Of a stretch of 64,000 nt of DNA, positions 9,122-18,371 are shown piece after piece; the first letter of the stretch is position 1, and every line of letters starts with the position of its first letter. The DNA is from Saccharopolyspora gloriosae (lineage in GTDB: Bacteria; Actinomycetota; Actinomycetes; Mycobacteriales; Pseudonocardiaceae). Both the position numbers and the translations under genes were made by a program. The stretch lies in NCBI RefSeq assembly GCF_014203325.1, contig NZ_JACHIV010000001.1, forward strand, positions 1,055,501-1,119,500. Direction: 5' to 3'. The notes beneath the pieces were generated by a model. That model was given only the letters and a program-made list of their open reading frames with translations. It did no database searches and was not told where the DNA came from.

Positions 9122-9931
9122 ATGCCGGAGTTGGGCTGCTCGACGATCTCGTTCCGGCAGCGGCCGGTGCGCGAGGCGCTCGCTGTCATCCGGGAACTCG
9201 GCTTCGACGGCATCGACCTCGGCGGCCTCCCCGGCGTCTGCGACCACATCCCCACCCCGCTGGCCGGCTCCGCGGACGAGCTCGTGGACGTGGTCCGGGA
9301 GTCCGGATCGCGCACGTGGGCGATCAACGTGGACCCGGGCCCGCTGAACGATCCGAGGCTCGACGAGCACGACCTGCGCGACTCCGGCCGGGAGCTCATC
9401 GGGCTCGCCGCGAGCCTGAACGCGGCGATGATCGTGCCGTGCGGGGCCCAGCACCGGGAACCGTTCGTCGACGAGGCGACCGATCTCGACCGGATCGCGC
9501 ACGGCCTGGGCCTGCTCGGCGAGCTCGCCGAGCAGCGCGGGGTGCGGCTGCTGGTCGAAGGGCTGCACCACTACCGCTTCTGCCACACGACCGAGCGAGC
9601 CGAGGCGCTGCTGGACCGGGTTCCCGCGGCCGCGGCGGGCTTCGTCTTCGACGTCAGCCACGTCGTGGCGGGCGGGTTCGACGAGGTCGCCTTCGCGCGG
9701 GAGTTCGCCGAACGCATCGAGCACGTGCACTTGCGCGACGCCGAACCCGGCGACATCAACCTCAGCATCGGCCGCGGCCGGGCCGACTTCGCCGGGGTCG
9801 TCCGGGCGCTGCGCGAGCACGGCTACACCGGCCGCTACGTGCTCGAACTCGAAACCCACGACGTCGCCGAGCAGGACCGGCCCGCCGAGGCCGCGGCGGC
9901 ACGAGCGGCCATCGCCGCGCTGCTGGACTGA
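9122..9931 (+). CDS. Xylose-isomerase-like TIM-barrel sugar isomerase/epimerase or decarboxylase
   Basis: 269 aa of the AP_endonuc_2/xylose isomerase-like TIM-barrel superfamily. Visible blocks are LGCSTISFRQRPVREALAVI (strand 1), FDGIDLGGLPGV, LLVEGLHHY (metal-ligand Glu), GFVFDVSHVV (Asp/His ligands), IEHVHLRDAEPG (His/Asp) and YVLELETHDV (final Glu ligand). Family members are hydroxypyruvate or 2-oxo-tetronate isomerases, inosose dehydratases and 3-oxo-isoapionate decarboxylases. The ATG at 9122 follows GGGGTGAGG. It is the first gene of a probable operon with an SDR, a GntP permease and a DAK-type kinase, so it should process the imported sugar acid or ketose. The exact reaction is unresolved. 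Confidence 0.85.
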   Translation: MPELGCSTISFRQRPVREALAVIRELGFDGIDLGGLPGVCDHIPTPLAGSADELVDVVRESGSRTWAINVDPGPLNDPRLDEHDLRDSGRELIGLAASLNAAMIVPCGAQHREPFVDEATDLDRIAHGLGLLGELAEQRGVRLLVEGLHHYRFCHTTERAEALLDRVPAAAAGFVFDVSHVVAGGFDEVAFAREFAERIEHVHLRDAEPGDINLSIGRGRADFAGVVRALREHGYTGRYVLELETHDVAEQDRPAEAAAARAAIAALLD

Positions 9932-10021
9932 CCCGCACCTGCCGGCCGCACTCCCCGATTCCGGCGTCAGCGCACGAGCCTGGCGACCGACCGCAGATCC
10001 GACCCGTTTTGGAGGACCCGC

Positions 10022-10786
10022 ATGTCCGAATCCGCTCGCACCGCCCTGATCACCGGCGCAGGCTCGGAACGCGGCATCGGCCGGGAGACCGCCCGCGAGC
10101 TCGCCGCCGCGGGCTTCGACATCGCCGTGCTCGACCTCGACGGCGAAGCCGCCCAGCGCACCGCCGACCTGGTCGCCGAGGAGCACGGGGTCCGCGCGCT
10201 GGGCGTGCGGGCCGACGTCACCGATCAGGCGTCGGTCGACGTGGCTGTCAGCGCGGTCGAAGCCTCGGAGCTCCCGGCGGTCGCCGCCCTGGTCAACAAC
10301 GCGGGCATCACCCGCCCCACCCGCTTCCTGGACATCGAACCCGAGGAGTGGGACCTGGTGTTCAAGGTCAACGTCACCGGCACCTACCTGGTGACCCAGC
10401 GCGTGCTGCCCGGCCTGGTGGAGCGCGGGTACGGCCGCATCGTCAACGTCTCCTCGGTCAGCGCGCAGCGCGGTGGCGGCGTGTTCGGCGGCTCGCACTA
10501 CTCCGCGGCGAAGGCCGCCGTGCTCGGCCTCACCAAGGCGCTGGCGCGGGAGGTCGGCCCGAACGGGGTCGTGGTCAACGCGGTCACGCCGGGCCTCATC
10601 GACACCGACATCACCGGCGGTCTGCTGACCGGTGAGCGCAAGGAGGAGCTGATCGCCGGCGTGCCGGTCGGGCGCAACGGCCGCACCACCGACGTCGCCG
10701 CCACCATCGCTTTCCTCTCGGGTGACGCCGTCGGCTACATCACCGGCGCCACGTTCGACATCAACGGCGGCTCGCACATCAACTGA
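10022..10786 (+). CDS. SDR-family oxidoreductase (FabG-like)
   Basis: 254 aa, a classical short-chain dehydrogenase. It has a cofactor loop TGAGSERGIGRETA, acidic VLDLDGE after strand 2 (suggesting NAD preference), NNAGITRPT, catalytic Ser in NVSSVSAQ and the YSAAK motif. The C-terminus IAFLSGDAVGYITGATFDINGG is typical. A strong ribosome-binding site (GGAGG) precedes ATG 10022. It lies 90 bp behind the TIM-barrel gene and ahead of the permease, so it is probably the sugar-acid or polyol dehydrogenase of this pathway rather than a fatty-acid synthase component. Confidence 0.9.
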   Translation: MSESARTALITGAGSERGIGRETARELAAAGFDIAVLDLDGEAAQRTADLVAEEHGVRALGVRADVTDQASVDVAVSAVEASELPAVAALVNNAGITRPTRFLDIEPEEWDLVFKVNVTGTYLVTQRVLPGLVERGYGRIVNVSSVSAQRGGGVFGGSHYSAAKAAVLGLTKALAREVGPNGVVVNAVTPGLIDTDITGGLLTGERKEELIAGVPVGRNGRTTDVAATIAFLSGDAVGYITGATFDINGGSHIN

Positions 10787-10918
10787 TCACGCGGCCTGCC
10801 GCGTCGTTTCCAGGTGCCTCGCGACGTGCGACGACGTGCTCCTGGAAGCTCGACCGGCCGGGGACCGCCCACCCGCCGCACCGCCTCAACGACGAGGATC
10901 ACGGAAAGAACGAGTGGT

Positions 10919-12256
10919 ATGCCCAACTCCCTCATCCTGCTGCACACGGCCATCACCGTGGTCGGCATCGTCACGCTGATCGTGGCGGCACGGCTCAACC
11001 CGGTCATCGTGCTGGTGCTGGGTTCGCTCTACCTGGGGCTGGCCACCGGCCTCGGTTTCGAGGAGACCGCGAAGGCCGTCACGGACGGCTTCGGCGGCTT
11101 GATGGCCGAGGTCGGCCTCATCATCGGGTTCGGCGTGCTGCTGGGCTCGCTGCTGTCGGCGACCGGGACGTTGCAGCGCATCGTCGAGCTGTTCCTGAAG
11201 GCCTTCGGCAAGTCCCGGTCGCCGTACGCGCTCGGGCTGTCCTCCGGCGTGGTGTTCCCGGCGATCTACTTCGACGTGGCGCTGGTGATGCTGGCGCCCA
11301 TCGCCCGGTCGGTCGCGGCGCGCACCGGGGCGAGCGTCGCCGCCGTCGGCGGGGCGCTGGCCATCGGCCTGGAGGTGGGCCTGCTGATGGTGCTGCCGGG
11401 CGCGGCGGCGCTGGCGATCAGCGGTTCGCTGGGCGTCGGGCCGGGCATGATGCTGCTGTGCGGCATCGGGATCGGGGTGCTCTCGATCGTCATCTCGGTG
11501 TTCCTGCACGGCAGGCTGATGCGCCGCACGTGGAATCCGGCGAAGGACGAGGTCGCCGCCGACGGCGGCCCCCAGGGCGTGGAGGCCGCTGCGGAGGAGT
11601 CGCCGCGCCGAACCCTGCCGCTGATCGTGCTGGTCCTGCCGGTGCTGGTGCCGCTGGCCCTGATCGTGCTGGGCACGGTGACGGAGACGGCGGGCGTGCA
11701 GATCGGCTGGGTCTCGTTCCTGGCCGATCCGGTGGTGGCGCTGCTGTTCGGCCTGCTCATCGGCTGCGCGCTCACGGCGTGGACGTTGTCGCGCGACGCG
11801 GTGGAACGGGCGCTGACCAGGGGTGCTTCGACGAGCGGCACGATCCTGCTGTTCACCGGTGTCGCGGGCTCGCTCGGCGAGGTGATCAGCCGGACCGGGG
11901 TGGGCGACATCGTCTCCGGCTTGTTCCACGCGGGCAGCGCGTCGCCGCTGCTGCTGGCGTGGGCGGTCGCGGCGCTGCTGCGGCTGGCGCAGGGGTCGGG
12001 GTCGGTCGCGGCGATCACCGGCGCGACGCTGCTCGCCCCGGTGGTCGGCGAACTCGGCACTCCCGCGGTGCTGGTGGCGCTGGCCGCCGCCGCGGGCGCG
12101 AGCTTCGGCGGGCACGTCAGCGACAACACCTTCTGGATGTTCCGCACGATGCTCGGGTTGTCCACTCGGGGCGCCTTCCAGGTCTACACCGTCGCCCAGT
12201 CGATCATGTCCGTGGTCGCGCTGGCGCTGGTGCTGGCCGCGGACCTGGTGCTGTGA
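10919..12256 (+). CDS. GntP-family gluconate/organic acid:H+ symporter
   Basis: 445 aa, integral inner-membrane protein with about 11-12 hydrophobic segments. GntP-family features include NPVIVLVLGSLYLGLATG, GFGVLLGSLLSATGTLQRI, FPAIYFDVALVMLAPIA, LRLAQGSGSVAAITGATL and ASFGGHVSDNTFWMF. A hydrophilic loop near residues 205-225 (after RRTWNPAKDE) separates the halves. Family members import gluconate, other sugar acids or glycerate with protons. Clustering with the isomerase, SDR and kinase suggests it brings in the cluster's substrate, hence a sugar acid rather than a neutral sugar. The ATG at 10919 was chosen because the first membrane helix begins directly after it. Confidence 0.9.
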   Translation: MPNSLILLHTAITVVGIVTLIVAARLNPVIVLVLGSLYLGLATGLGFEETAKAVTDGFGGLMAEVGLIIGFGVLLGSLLSATGTLQRIVELFLKAFGKSRSPYALGLSSGVVFPAIYFDVALVMLAPIARSVAARTGASVAAVGGALAIGLEVGLLMVLPGAAALAISGSLGVGPGMMLLCGIGIGVLSIVISVFLHGRLMRRTWNPAKDEVAADGGPQGVEAAAEESPRRTLPLIVLVLPVLVPLALIVLGTVTETAGVQIGWVSFLADPVVALLFGLLIGCALTAWTLSRDAVERALTRGASTSGTILLFTGVAGSLGEVISRTGVGDIVSGLFHAGSASPLLLAWAVAALLRLAQGSGSVAAITGATLLAPVVGELGTPAVLVALAAAAGASFGGHVSDNTFWMFRTMLGLSTRGAFQVYTVAQSIMSVVALALVLAADLVL

Positions 12257-12410
12257 GCCGCTGACGCCCCGCGCGTTCACCCGGCGGGAGAGGCCGGGAC
12301 GGACGCACCCTGGTGGTCGGCGTGCTGCCGGACCGGGGGCGCGCTTCGAGAATCGGGCGGCGCCGTCGCGCGGGCCGCCTGGCGCGAAGCCGTGGTGGGG
12401 CGGGGAAACG

Positions 12411-14099
12411 ATGACGCGCTTGTTCAACGATCCGGCCTCGTTCGCCGAGGACGCGCTGGCCGGTTTCTGCGACCTGCACGCCGCGCGGGTGCGCAGGGTC
12501 GAGGGCGGAGTGGTGCGAGCGGTCCCGTCGGCGCAGGGCAACGTGGCGGTGGTCGCCGGAGGGGGCTCCGGGCACTACCCGGCGTTCCACGGGCTCGTCG
12601 GAGCGGGATTGGCCGAGGGCGCGGTGGTGGGCGACGTGTTCACCTCGCCGTCGTCGCGGGAGGTGTTGTCGGTGGCGCGGGCCGCGCACCGCGGTGGTGG
12701 CGTGCTGTTCGCCTTCGGCAACCGCGCGGGCACCGTCGAGAACTTCGAGGCCGCGCGGGCGCGGTTGTTCCGGGACGGCATCGACTGCCGCGCGGTGGCG
12801 GTCACCGACGACATCGCTTCGGCGCAGGCTCCGTCGCGGCGCAGCGGGGCCGCCGGGAACTTCGTGGTGCTCAAGATGGCGGCGGCAGCGGCGGACCAGG
12901 GCCTGGTGCTCGACGAGGTGCAGCGGGTCGCGGTCACCGCCAACGAGCGCACCCGGACCCTCGGCGTCGCGGTGGACGGGTGCACCTTGCCGGGGCGGGA
13001 CGGTCCGCTGTTCACGGAACCGGTCGGCAAGGTCGGGCTGGGGCCGGGTGCGCGGGGCGAGCCGGCGGCGTCCGGCGTGGGCTTCTCCACGGCGGCGGAA
13101 CTCGCCGACGTCGTCGTCGACGGGGTGCTGGCGGAGTCCCCGGCCGGCGCGGGCGGCCGGGTCGGCGTGGTGCTCAACGGGTTGGGACGCACCGAGCACG
13201 AGGAGCTGTTCGTGCTGTGGTCCCGGATCGCGGCGCGGTTGCGCGGCGCCGGGCTGGAGGCCGTGGAACCGGAGTCCGGCGAGCTCGTGACCAGTCTCGA
13301 CACGGCGGGCGTGTCGCTGACCCTGGTGTGGCTGGACGAGGAGCTGGAGCGGTTCTGGCGCGCCTCGGCCGACGCTCCCGCGTACCGCAAGCGCGCTCGG
13401 CCGCGGACCGCGACGGTGCGGGCCGTCGCGGATAGTGCTCCCGCGAGCCTGCGGGCGTACCCCGAATCGCTCCTGGAGTCCCGCCGGGCCGCGACGGCGG
13501 CGGCCTCGGTGCTGGGCGAGATCCACCGGGTGATCGAGGCGCACGCCGCGGAGATCGACCGGCTCGACGCGGTCGCCGCCGACGGTGATCACGGCCGCAG
13601 CATGGCGCGGGGGACCGGCGCCGCGCACGCGGCCGCGATGACCGCGGTGCGGGCGGGCGCGGGGGTCCGCTCGACGTTGGCGGGGGCCGGCGATGCCTGG
13701 GCAGCGCGGGCGGGCGGGACCTCGGGCGTGCTGTGGGGCACCGGCCTGCGCGCCTTCGCCGGTGAGCTCTCCGACGGGGAGGCGCCGTCGGCCGCCGAGC
13801 TGGCCGCCGGGGTGGCGGCGTTCGCGGAGTCGATCGTGCGAACGGGCGGGGCGCAGCAGGGGGACAAGACGATGGTGGACGCGATCGCGCCGTTCGCGGC
13901 GGAGTTCGCCGGTTCCGGTTCGTGGGCGCGCGCGGCCGAGGCGGCCCGTGCGGCGGCAGGGGAGACGGCGTCGTTGCAGCCGAAGGTGGGCCGGGCCCGG
14001 CCGATGGCGCAGCGCAGCCTCGGCACCTCCGATCCAGGTGCGATGTCGTTCGCCCTGATCGCCGAGACGATCGCGGCGGCGGCCGGGACCGCAGGCTGA
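12411..14099 (+). CDS. DhaK-DhaL fusion kinase (dihydroxyacetone/erythrulose kinase family) with altered active site
   Basis: 562 aa: DhaK domain (about 1-330) fused to DhaL (about 365-560), the single-chain ATP-dependent kinase layout. DhaL retains the nucleotide/Mg motif ADGDHGRSM, the GTSGVLWG block and GDKTMVDA. In DhaK, GGGSGHYPAFHG keeps the first active-site histidine (about H55). However, the usual GLGIHGEP loop, whose His covalently holds the substrate in E. coli DhaK, reads GLGPGARGEP (209-218), and the usual Asp in N-x-x-G-D reads Thr (NRAGT, about 104-108). The gene therefore probably phosphorylates something other than dihydroxyacetone, such as an erythrulose-type ketose. It ends the GntR-controlled cluster. 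Confidence 0.85.
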   Translation: MTRLFNDPASFAEDALAGFCDLHAARVRRVEGGVVRAVPSAQGNVAVVAGGGSGHYPAFHGLVGAGLAEGAVVGDVFTSPSSREVLSVARAAHRGGGVLFAFGNRAGTVENFEAARARLFRDGIDCRAVAVTDDIASAQAPSRRSGAAGNFVVLKMAAAAADQGLVLDEVQRVAVTANERTRTLGVAVDGCTLPGRDGPLFTEPVGKVGLGPGARGEPAASGVGFSTAAELADVVVDGVLAESPAGAGGRVGVVLNGLGRTEHEELFVLWSRIAARLRGAGLEAVEPESGELVTSLDTAGVSLTLVWLDEELERFWRASADAPAYRKRARPRTATVRAVADSAPASLRAYPESLLESRRAATAAASVLGEIHRVIEAHAAEIDRLDAVAADGDHGRSMARGTGAAHAAAMTAVRAGAGVRSTLAGAGDAWAARAGGTSGVLWGTGLRAFAGELSDGEAPSAAELAAGVAAFAESIVRTGGAQQGDKTMVDAIAPFAAEFAGSGSWARAAEAARAAAGETASLQPKVGRARPMAQRSLGTSDPGAMSFALIAETIAAAAGTAG

Positions 14100-14417
14100 G
14101 CCGGGGCAATCCGGTTCGCGAGCGGTGCCGGTGGTCCGCTCGGCGCGTGCGGCGGCACCGCTTCGACGTCCGTGGAATCCGGCCCTCCTCGCAGCTCAAC
14201 GGCGGTGCGCACCTCCTCCCGGGAATCGGCCGAACGAGGGCTTCACCCGTTCGAATGCTGTGACGTGCGGCACCTGTAGCAGCCGGACCGACTAGAGTGA
14301 TGATTGGGTGACCGAAGGTTGGAAGCCCGACTAAATTGCGAACCGGGGAAGGCTCGATCCGGTGAGCGCGGGCCCGTCCGGGATCAACGGTGAGATCGGC
14401 GAAAGGTGCGGTGCGGT
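14100..14417. other. Intergenic region before mmsA
   Basis: A gap of 318 bases between the kinase gene and mmsA. It should carry the promoter of the valine-catabolism genes. I see no coding region, strong hairpin or confident promoter hexamers. Confidence 0.45.
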
Positions 14418-15917
14418 ATGTCCCAGGAGTTGGAGCACTTCATCGGCGGCAAGCGTGTCGCCGGAACCTCCGGGAACTTCGGTGACGTCTTCGACCCGAA
14501 CACCGGGCGGGTGCAGGCCAAGGTGCCGCTGGCGTCGACCCAGGAGGTCTCCGCCGCGATCGCCAACGCCGCGGAGGCGCAGCCCGCGTGGGCGGCGCAG
14601 AACCCGCAGAAGCGCGCCCGGATCATGATGCGCTTCCTGCAGCTGGTCAACGAGGAGATGGACTCGCTGGCCCGGCTGCTGTCCGCCGAGCACGGCAAGA
14701 CCGTCCCCGACGCCAAGGGCGACATCCAGCGCGGCCTGGAGGTCGCCGAGTTCGCCGTCGGCATCCCGCACCTGCTCAAGGGCGAGTACAGCGAGAACGC
14801 GGGCACCGGCATCGACGTGTACTCGATGCGCCAGCCGCTGGGTGTGGTCGCGGGCATCACGCCGTTCAACTTCCCCGCGATGATCCCGCTGTGGAAAGCG
14901 GCGCCGGCCATCGCCGCGGGCAACACGTTCGTGCTCAAGCCCTCCGAGCGCGATCCCTCGGTGCCGCTGCGGCTCGCGGAGCTGTTCATCGAGGCCGGGT
15001 TGCCGCCGGGCGTGCTCAACGTGGTCAACGGCGACAAGGTCGCGGTCGACGCGGTGCTCACCGACCCGCGCATCGAGGCGGTCGGGTTCGTCGGCTCCTC
15101 CTCGATCGCCGAGTACATCTACAGCACCGCCGCCGCGCACGGGAAGCGCGCGCAGTGCTTCGGCGGCGCCAAGAACCACATGATCGTGATGCCGGACGCC
15201 GACCTCGACCAGGTGGTGGACGCGCTGGTCGGCGCGGGCTACGGCTCGGCGGGCGAGCGCTGCATGGCGATCTCGGTGGCGGTTCCGGTGGGGCAGCCCA
15301 CCGCGGACGCGCTGGTGGACAAGCTCACCGAGCGGGTCCGCAAGCTCAAGATCGGCACCAGCTTCGACGAGACCGCGGACTTCGGCCCGCTGGTGACGAA
15401 GCAGGCGCTGCAGCGGGTCGACGAGCTCGTCGCCGCCGGGGTCGAGGAGGGCGCCGAGCTGGTCGTCGACGGCCGCGGGTTCTCGCTGGAGGGCCACGAG
15501 GACGGGTTCTTCGCGGGCGCCTCGCTGTTCGACCACGTCACAACGGACATGCGGATCTACCGCGAGGAGATCTTCGGGCCGGTGCTGTCGATCGTGCGCG
15601 CCGCCGACTACGAGGAAGCGCTCCGGTTGCCCAGCGAGAACGAGTACGGCAACGGCGTCGCGATCTTCACCAGGGACGGCGACGCCGCGCGCGAGTTCAC
15701 CAGCCGCGTGAACGCGGGCATGGTCGGCGTGAACGTCCCGATCCCGGTGCCGATCGCGTACCACACCTTCGGCGGCTGGAAGCGCTCCGGGTTCGGCGAC
15801 CTCAACCAGCACGGGCCGGACTCGATCAAGTTCTACACCAAGACGAAGACGGTGACCTCGCGCTGGCCCTCCGGGCTCAAGGAAGGCGCCAGCTTCACCA
15901 TCCCGACCATGAACTGA
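14418..15917 (+). CDS. mmsA: CoA-acylating methylmalonate-semialdehyde dehydrogenase
   Basis: 499 aa, ALDH6-type. It oxidises methylmalonate semialdehyde (or malonate semialdehyde) with CoA and NAD, releasing CO2 and giving propionyl-CoA (or acetyl-CoA). Diagnostic blocks are ITPFNFPAMIPLWKAAPAIA, the NAD site FVGSSSIAEYIYSTAA, and the catalytic cysteine in GSAGERCMAISVAV; as expected for the CoA-dependent class, the usual general-base glutamate region reads CFGGAKNHMIVMPDAD. ATG at 14418 matches the family N-terminus (LEHFIGGKRVAGTSG). It heads a run of four valine-degradation genes. Propionyl-CoA made here links logically with the RamB/PrpR-type regulator at the left of the window. Confidence 0.97.
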   Translation: MSQELEHFIGGKRVAGTSGNFGDVFDPNTGRVQAKVPLASTQEVSAAIANAAEAQPAWAAQNPQKRARIMMRFLQLVNEEMDSLARLLSAEHGKTVPDAKGDIQRGLEVAEFAVGIPHLLKGEYSENAGTGIDVYSMRQPLGVVAGITPFNFPAMIPLWKAAPAIAAGNTFVLKPSERDPSVPLRLAELFIEAGLPPGVLNVVNGDKVAVDAVLTDPRIEAVGFVGSSSIAEYIYSTAAAHGKRAQCFGGAKNHMIVMPDADLDQVVDALVGAGYGSAGERCMAISVAVPVGQPTADALVDKLTERVRKLKIGTSFDETADFGPLVTKQALQRVDELVAAGVEEGAELVVDGRGFSLEGHEDGFFAGASLFDHVTTDMRIYREEIFGPVLSIVRAADYEEALRLPSENEYGNGVAIFTRDGDAAREFTSRVNAGMVGVNVPIPVPIAYHTFGGWKRSGFGDLNQHGPDSIKFYTKTKTVTSRWPSGLKEGASFTIPTMN

Positions 15918-15983
15918 CTCGGCAGCGGGCAGGGCCGGCCGCACCACGTCGGCTGGTCCTGCCCGGGAAACTCGAAGGTAGGA

Positions 15984-17174
15984 GTGAACGTGTCGGTAGC
16001 AGCGGTTTCCGGACCTTCCGGCGCGGTGTCGCCGTTCGCGCTGACCGAGGACCAGCGGGCGATCCAGCAGCTCGCCCGCGAGTTCGCGGTCGAGCAGCTC
16101 GCGCCGCACGCGGTGCAGTGGGACCAGGACAAGCATTTCCCGGTCGACGTGCTGCGGGCCGCCGGTGAGCTGGGCATCGGGGGCATCTACGTCGACGAGG
16201 CCTACGGCGGCACCGGGCTGAGCCGGTTCGAGTCGGTGCTCATCTTCGAGGCGCTGGCCTCCGGTGATCCCTCGGTGGCGGCGTACCTGTCGATCCACAA
16301 CATGGTCGCGGGCATGATCGACCGCTTCGGCGACGCCGAGCAGCGGGCGCGCTGGCTGCCGTCGCTGTGCGCGCTGGAGACCCGCGCGAGCTACTGCCTC
16401 ACCGAACCAGAAGCCGGGTCCGATGCGGCGGCGCTGCAGACCCGAGCGGTGCGCGACGGCGACGACTACGTGCTGACCGGGGTGAAGCAGTTCATCTCCG
16501 GCGGCGGCAGCTCCGACGTGTACGTGGTGATGGCGCGGACCGGGGAGAGCGGCTCGAAGGGCATCTCCACGTTCATCGTCGAAAGCGGCTCCGAGGGGCT
16601 CTCGTTCGGGCCGAACGAGAAGAAGATGGGCTGGAACGCCCAGCCCACCCGCCAGGTGATCCTCGACGGCGTGCGGGTTCCGGAGAGCAGGCGCCTCGGC
16701 CCCGAGGGGATCGGGTTCAAGATCGCCATGGCCGGGCTGGACGGCGGCAGGCTCAGCATCGCGTCCTGCTCGCTGGGCGGTGCGCGGGCCGCACTGGACC
16801 AGAGCCTCGGCTACGTGCGGGAGCGCAGCGCCTTCGGCTCGAAGCTCAGCGAGTTCCAGGTGCTGCAGTTCAAGCTCGCCGACATGGCCACCGAGCTGGA
16901 GGCCGCGCGGATGCTGCTGTGGCGCGCCGCGTGGGCGCTGGACTCCCGCGACGGGGACGCGACGAGGCTGTGCGCGATGGCCAAGCGGCTGGCCACCGAC
17001 GTGGGCTTCACCGTGGCGAACGAGGCGCTTCAGATCCACGGTGGATACGGATACCTTGCCGAGTACGGCCTGGAGAAGATCGTGCGCGACCTGCGCGTGC
17101 ACCAGATCCTCGAGGGCACGAACGAGATCATGCGACTGATCATTTCCCGTGGACTGCTGGAGTCGGCATCATGA
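15984..17174 (+). CDS. Acyl-CoA dehydrogenase, probably isobutyryl-CoA dehydrogenase
   Basis: 396 aa FAD flavoprotein with the complete ACAD fold: YCLTEPEAGSDAAALQT (FAD/substrate loop), KQFISGGGSSDVYVVM, RSAFGSKLSEFQ, and the C-terminal QIHGGYGYLAEYGLEKIVRD followed by ILEGTNEIMR with the likely catalytic glutamate. Context between mmsA and a 3-hydroxyisobutyryl-CoA hydrolase indicates isobutyryl-CoA to methacrylyl-CoA in valine catabolism. Two GTG starts are plausible: 15984 (GAAGG upstream) and 15990 (GGAG upstream). A CGGGCAGG/CCTGCCCG hairpin (15926-15965) lies in the short gap after mmsA. Its stop overlaps the next start as ATGA. Confidence 0.93.
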   Translation: MNVSVAAVSGPSGAVSPFALTEDQRAIQQLAREFAVEQLAPHAVQWDQDKHFPVDVLRAAGELGIGGIYVDEAYGGTGLSRFESVLIFEALASGDPSVAAYLSIHNMVAGMIDRFGDAEQRARWLPSLCALETRASYCLTEPEAGSDAAALQTRAVRDGDDYVLTGVKQFISGGGSSDVYVVMARTGESGSKGISTFIVESGSEGLSFGPNEKKMGWNAQPTRQVILDGVRVPESRRLGPEGIGFKIAMAGLDGGRLSIASCSLGGARAALDQSLGYVRERSAFGSKLSEFQVLQFKLADMATELEAARMLLWRAAWALDSRDGDATRLCAMAKRLATDVGFTVANEALQIHGGYGYLAEYGLEKIVRDLRVHQILEGTNEIMRLIISRGLLESAS

Positions 17175-18217
17175 CAACACCCGCCCCGGAGCAGGTTCTG
17201 CTCAGCGTCGAGGGCGCGCTCGGACGCATCACGCTCAACCGCCCCAAAGCGATCAACTCGCTGACCCTGGAGATGGTCCGGGAGATCACCGCCGCGCTGC
17301 GGCGGTGGAGCTCCGACGACCAGGTCCAGGTGGTGCTCATCGAGGGCGCGGGCGAACGCGGCCTGTGCGCGGGCGGCGACATCCGGGCGCTCTACGACGC
17401 GGCGAAGGCGCAGGACGACTCGCTGCCGAAGGCGTTCTGGAGCGAGGAGTACCGGCTCAACACGATGCTGGCGCACTACCCGAAGCCGGTCGTGGGGCTG
17501 ATGGACGGCGTCTGCATGGGCGGCGGGGTCGGCATCTCCGCGCACGGTTCGCACCGGGTCGTGACGGAACGGACGAAGATCGGCATGCCGGAGGTCGGCA
17601 TCGGCTTCGTGCCCGACGTCGGCGGTACGTTCCTGCTCTCGCAGGCCCCCGGCGAGCTCGGCACGCACCTGGCGCTGACCGGCGCGCCCGTCGGCGGCGC
17701 GGACGCGGTGGCGCTGGGGCTGGCCGACCACTACCTGCCCAGCGAGCGCATCGACGATCTCGTCAAGGCGCTGACCACCGGTGACGCGGACGCGGCGCTG
17801 GCCAGGTTCGCCGAGCCCGCACCGGAGTCCCCGGTGGCGGCGCAGCGGGAGTGGATCGACGCCGCCTACGCCGGGGACGACGTGGCGGAGATCCTCGCGC
17901 GGCTGCGCGCCCGGCCGGAGGAGGCGGCCGGCAAGGCCGCGGACGCCATCGAGTCGAAGTCCCCGACCTCGCTGAAGCTGACGCTGCGCGCCTTGCGCAG
18001 CCGCCCCGGCACGCTGGAGGTCGCGCTCGACCAGGAGTTCCGGATCGCGCTGCGCTGCCTCACCGCGGGCGACTTCGTGGAGGGCGTGCGCGCCACCCTC
18101 GTGGACAAGGACCGCGACCCGAAGTGGTCGCCGAACCGGCTCGACGACGTGGGCGAAGACCAGGTGCAGCGGTTCTTCGCCCCGCTCGGCGCGGACGAAC
18201 TGGGCCTGTCGGGCTGA
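17171..18217 (+). CDS. 3-hydroxyisobutyryl-CoA hydrolase
   Basis: 348 aa crotonase-fold enzyme. The GLCAGGDIRALYDAA oxyanion loop, the GVCMGGGVGISAHG turn and the MPEVGIGFVPDVGG segment (catalytic Glu plus Asp) are the signature that separates HIBYL-CoA hydrolases from ordinary enoyl-CoA hydratases, as does the long C-terminal half (RALRSRPGTLEVALDQEFRI, DFVEGVRATLVDKDRDPKW). It releases 3-hydroxyisobutyrate from its CoA ester in valine catabolism. The ATG at 17171 overlaps the acyl-CoA dehydrogenase stop by four bases, so translation is probably coupled. Confidence 0.95.
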   Translation: MTTPAPEQVLLSVEGALGRITLNRPKAINSLTLEMVREITAALRRWSSDDQVQVVLIEGAGERGLCAGGDIRALYDAAKAQDDSLPKAFWSEEYRLNTMLAHYPKPVVGLMDGVCMGGGVGISAHGSHRVVTERTKIGMPEVGIGFVPDVGGTFLLSQAPGELGTHLALTGAPVGGADAVALGLADHYLPSERIDDLVKALTTGDADAALARFAEPAPESPVAAQREWIDAAYAGDDVAEILARLRARPEEAAGKAADAIESKSPTSLKLTLRALRSRPGTLEVALDQEFRIALRCLTAGDFVEGVRATLVDKDRDPKWSPNRLDDVGEDQVQRFFAPLGADELGLSG

Positions 18218-18371
18218 CCGCCTGCCGTTGACCTCGCCTGCCGGGTGAGCTGCGTTGCGGACGTCGAGCGCGAGGTTCCGCTGCCCGCCCCGCGCAGGCC
18301 GAGGTCGAAGGCAGGTCCTGAGCACCCGGGCCGCGCGCCCGGATCGAACCACCGCACCCGCAGAAGGGAAC

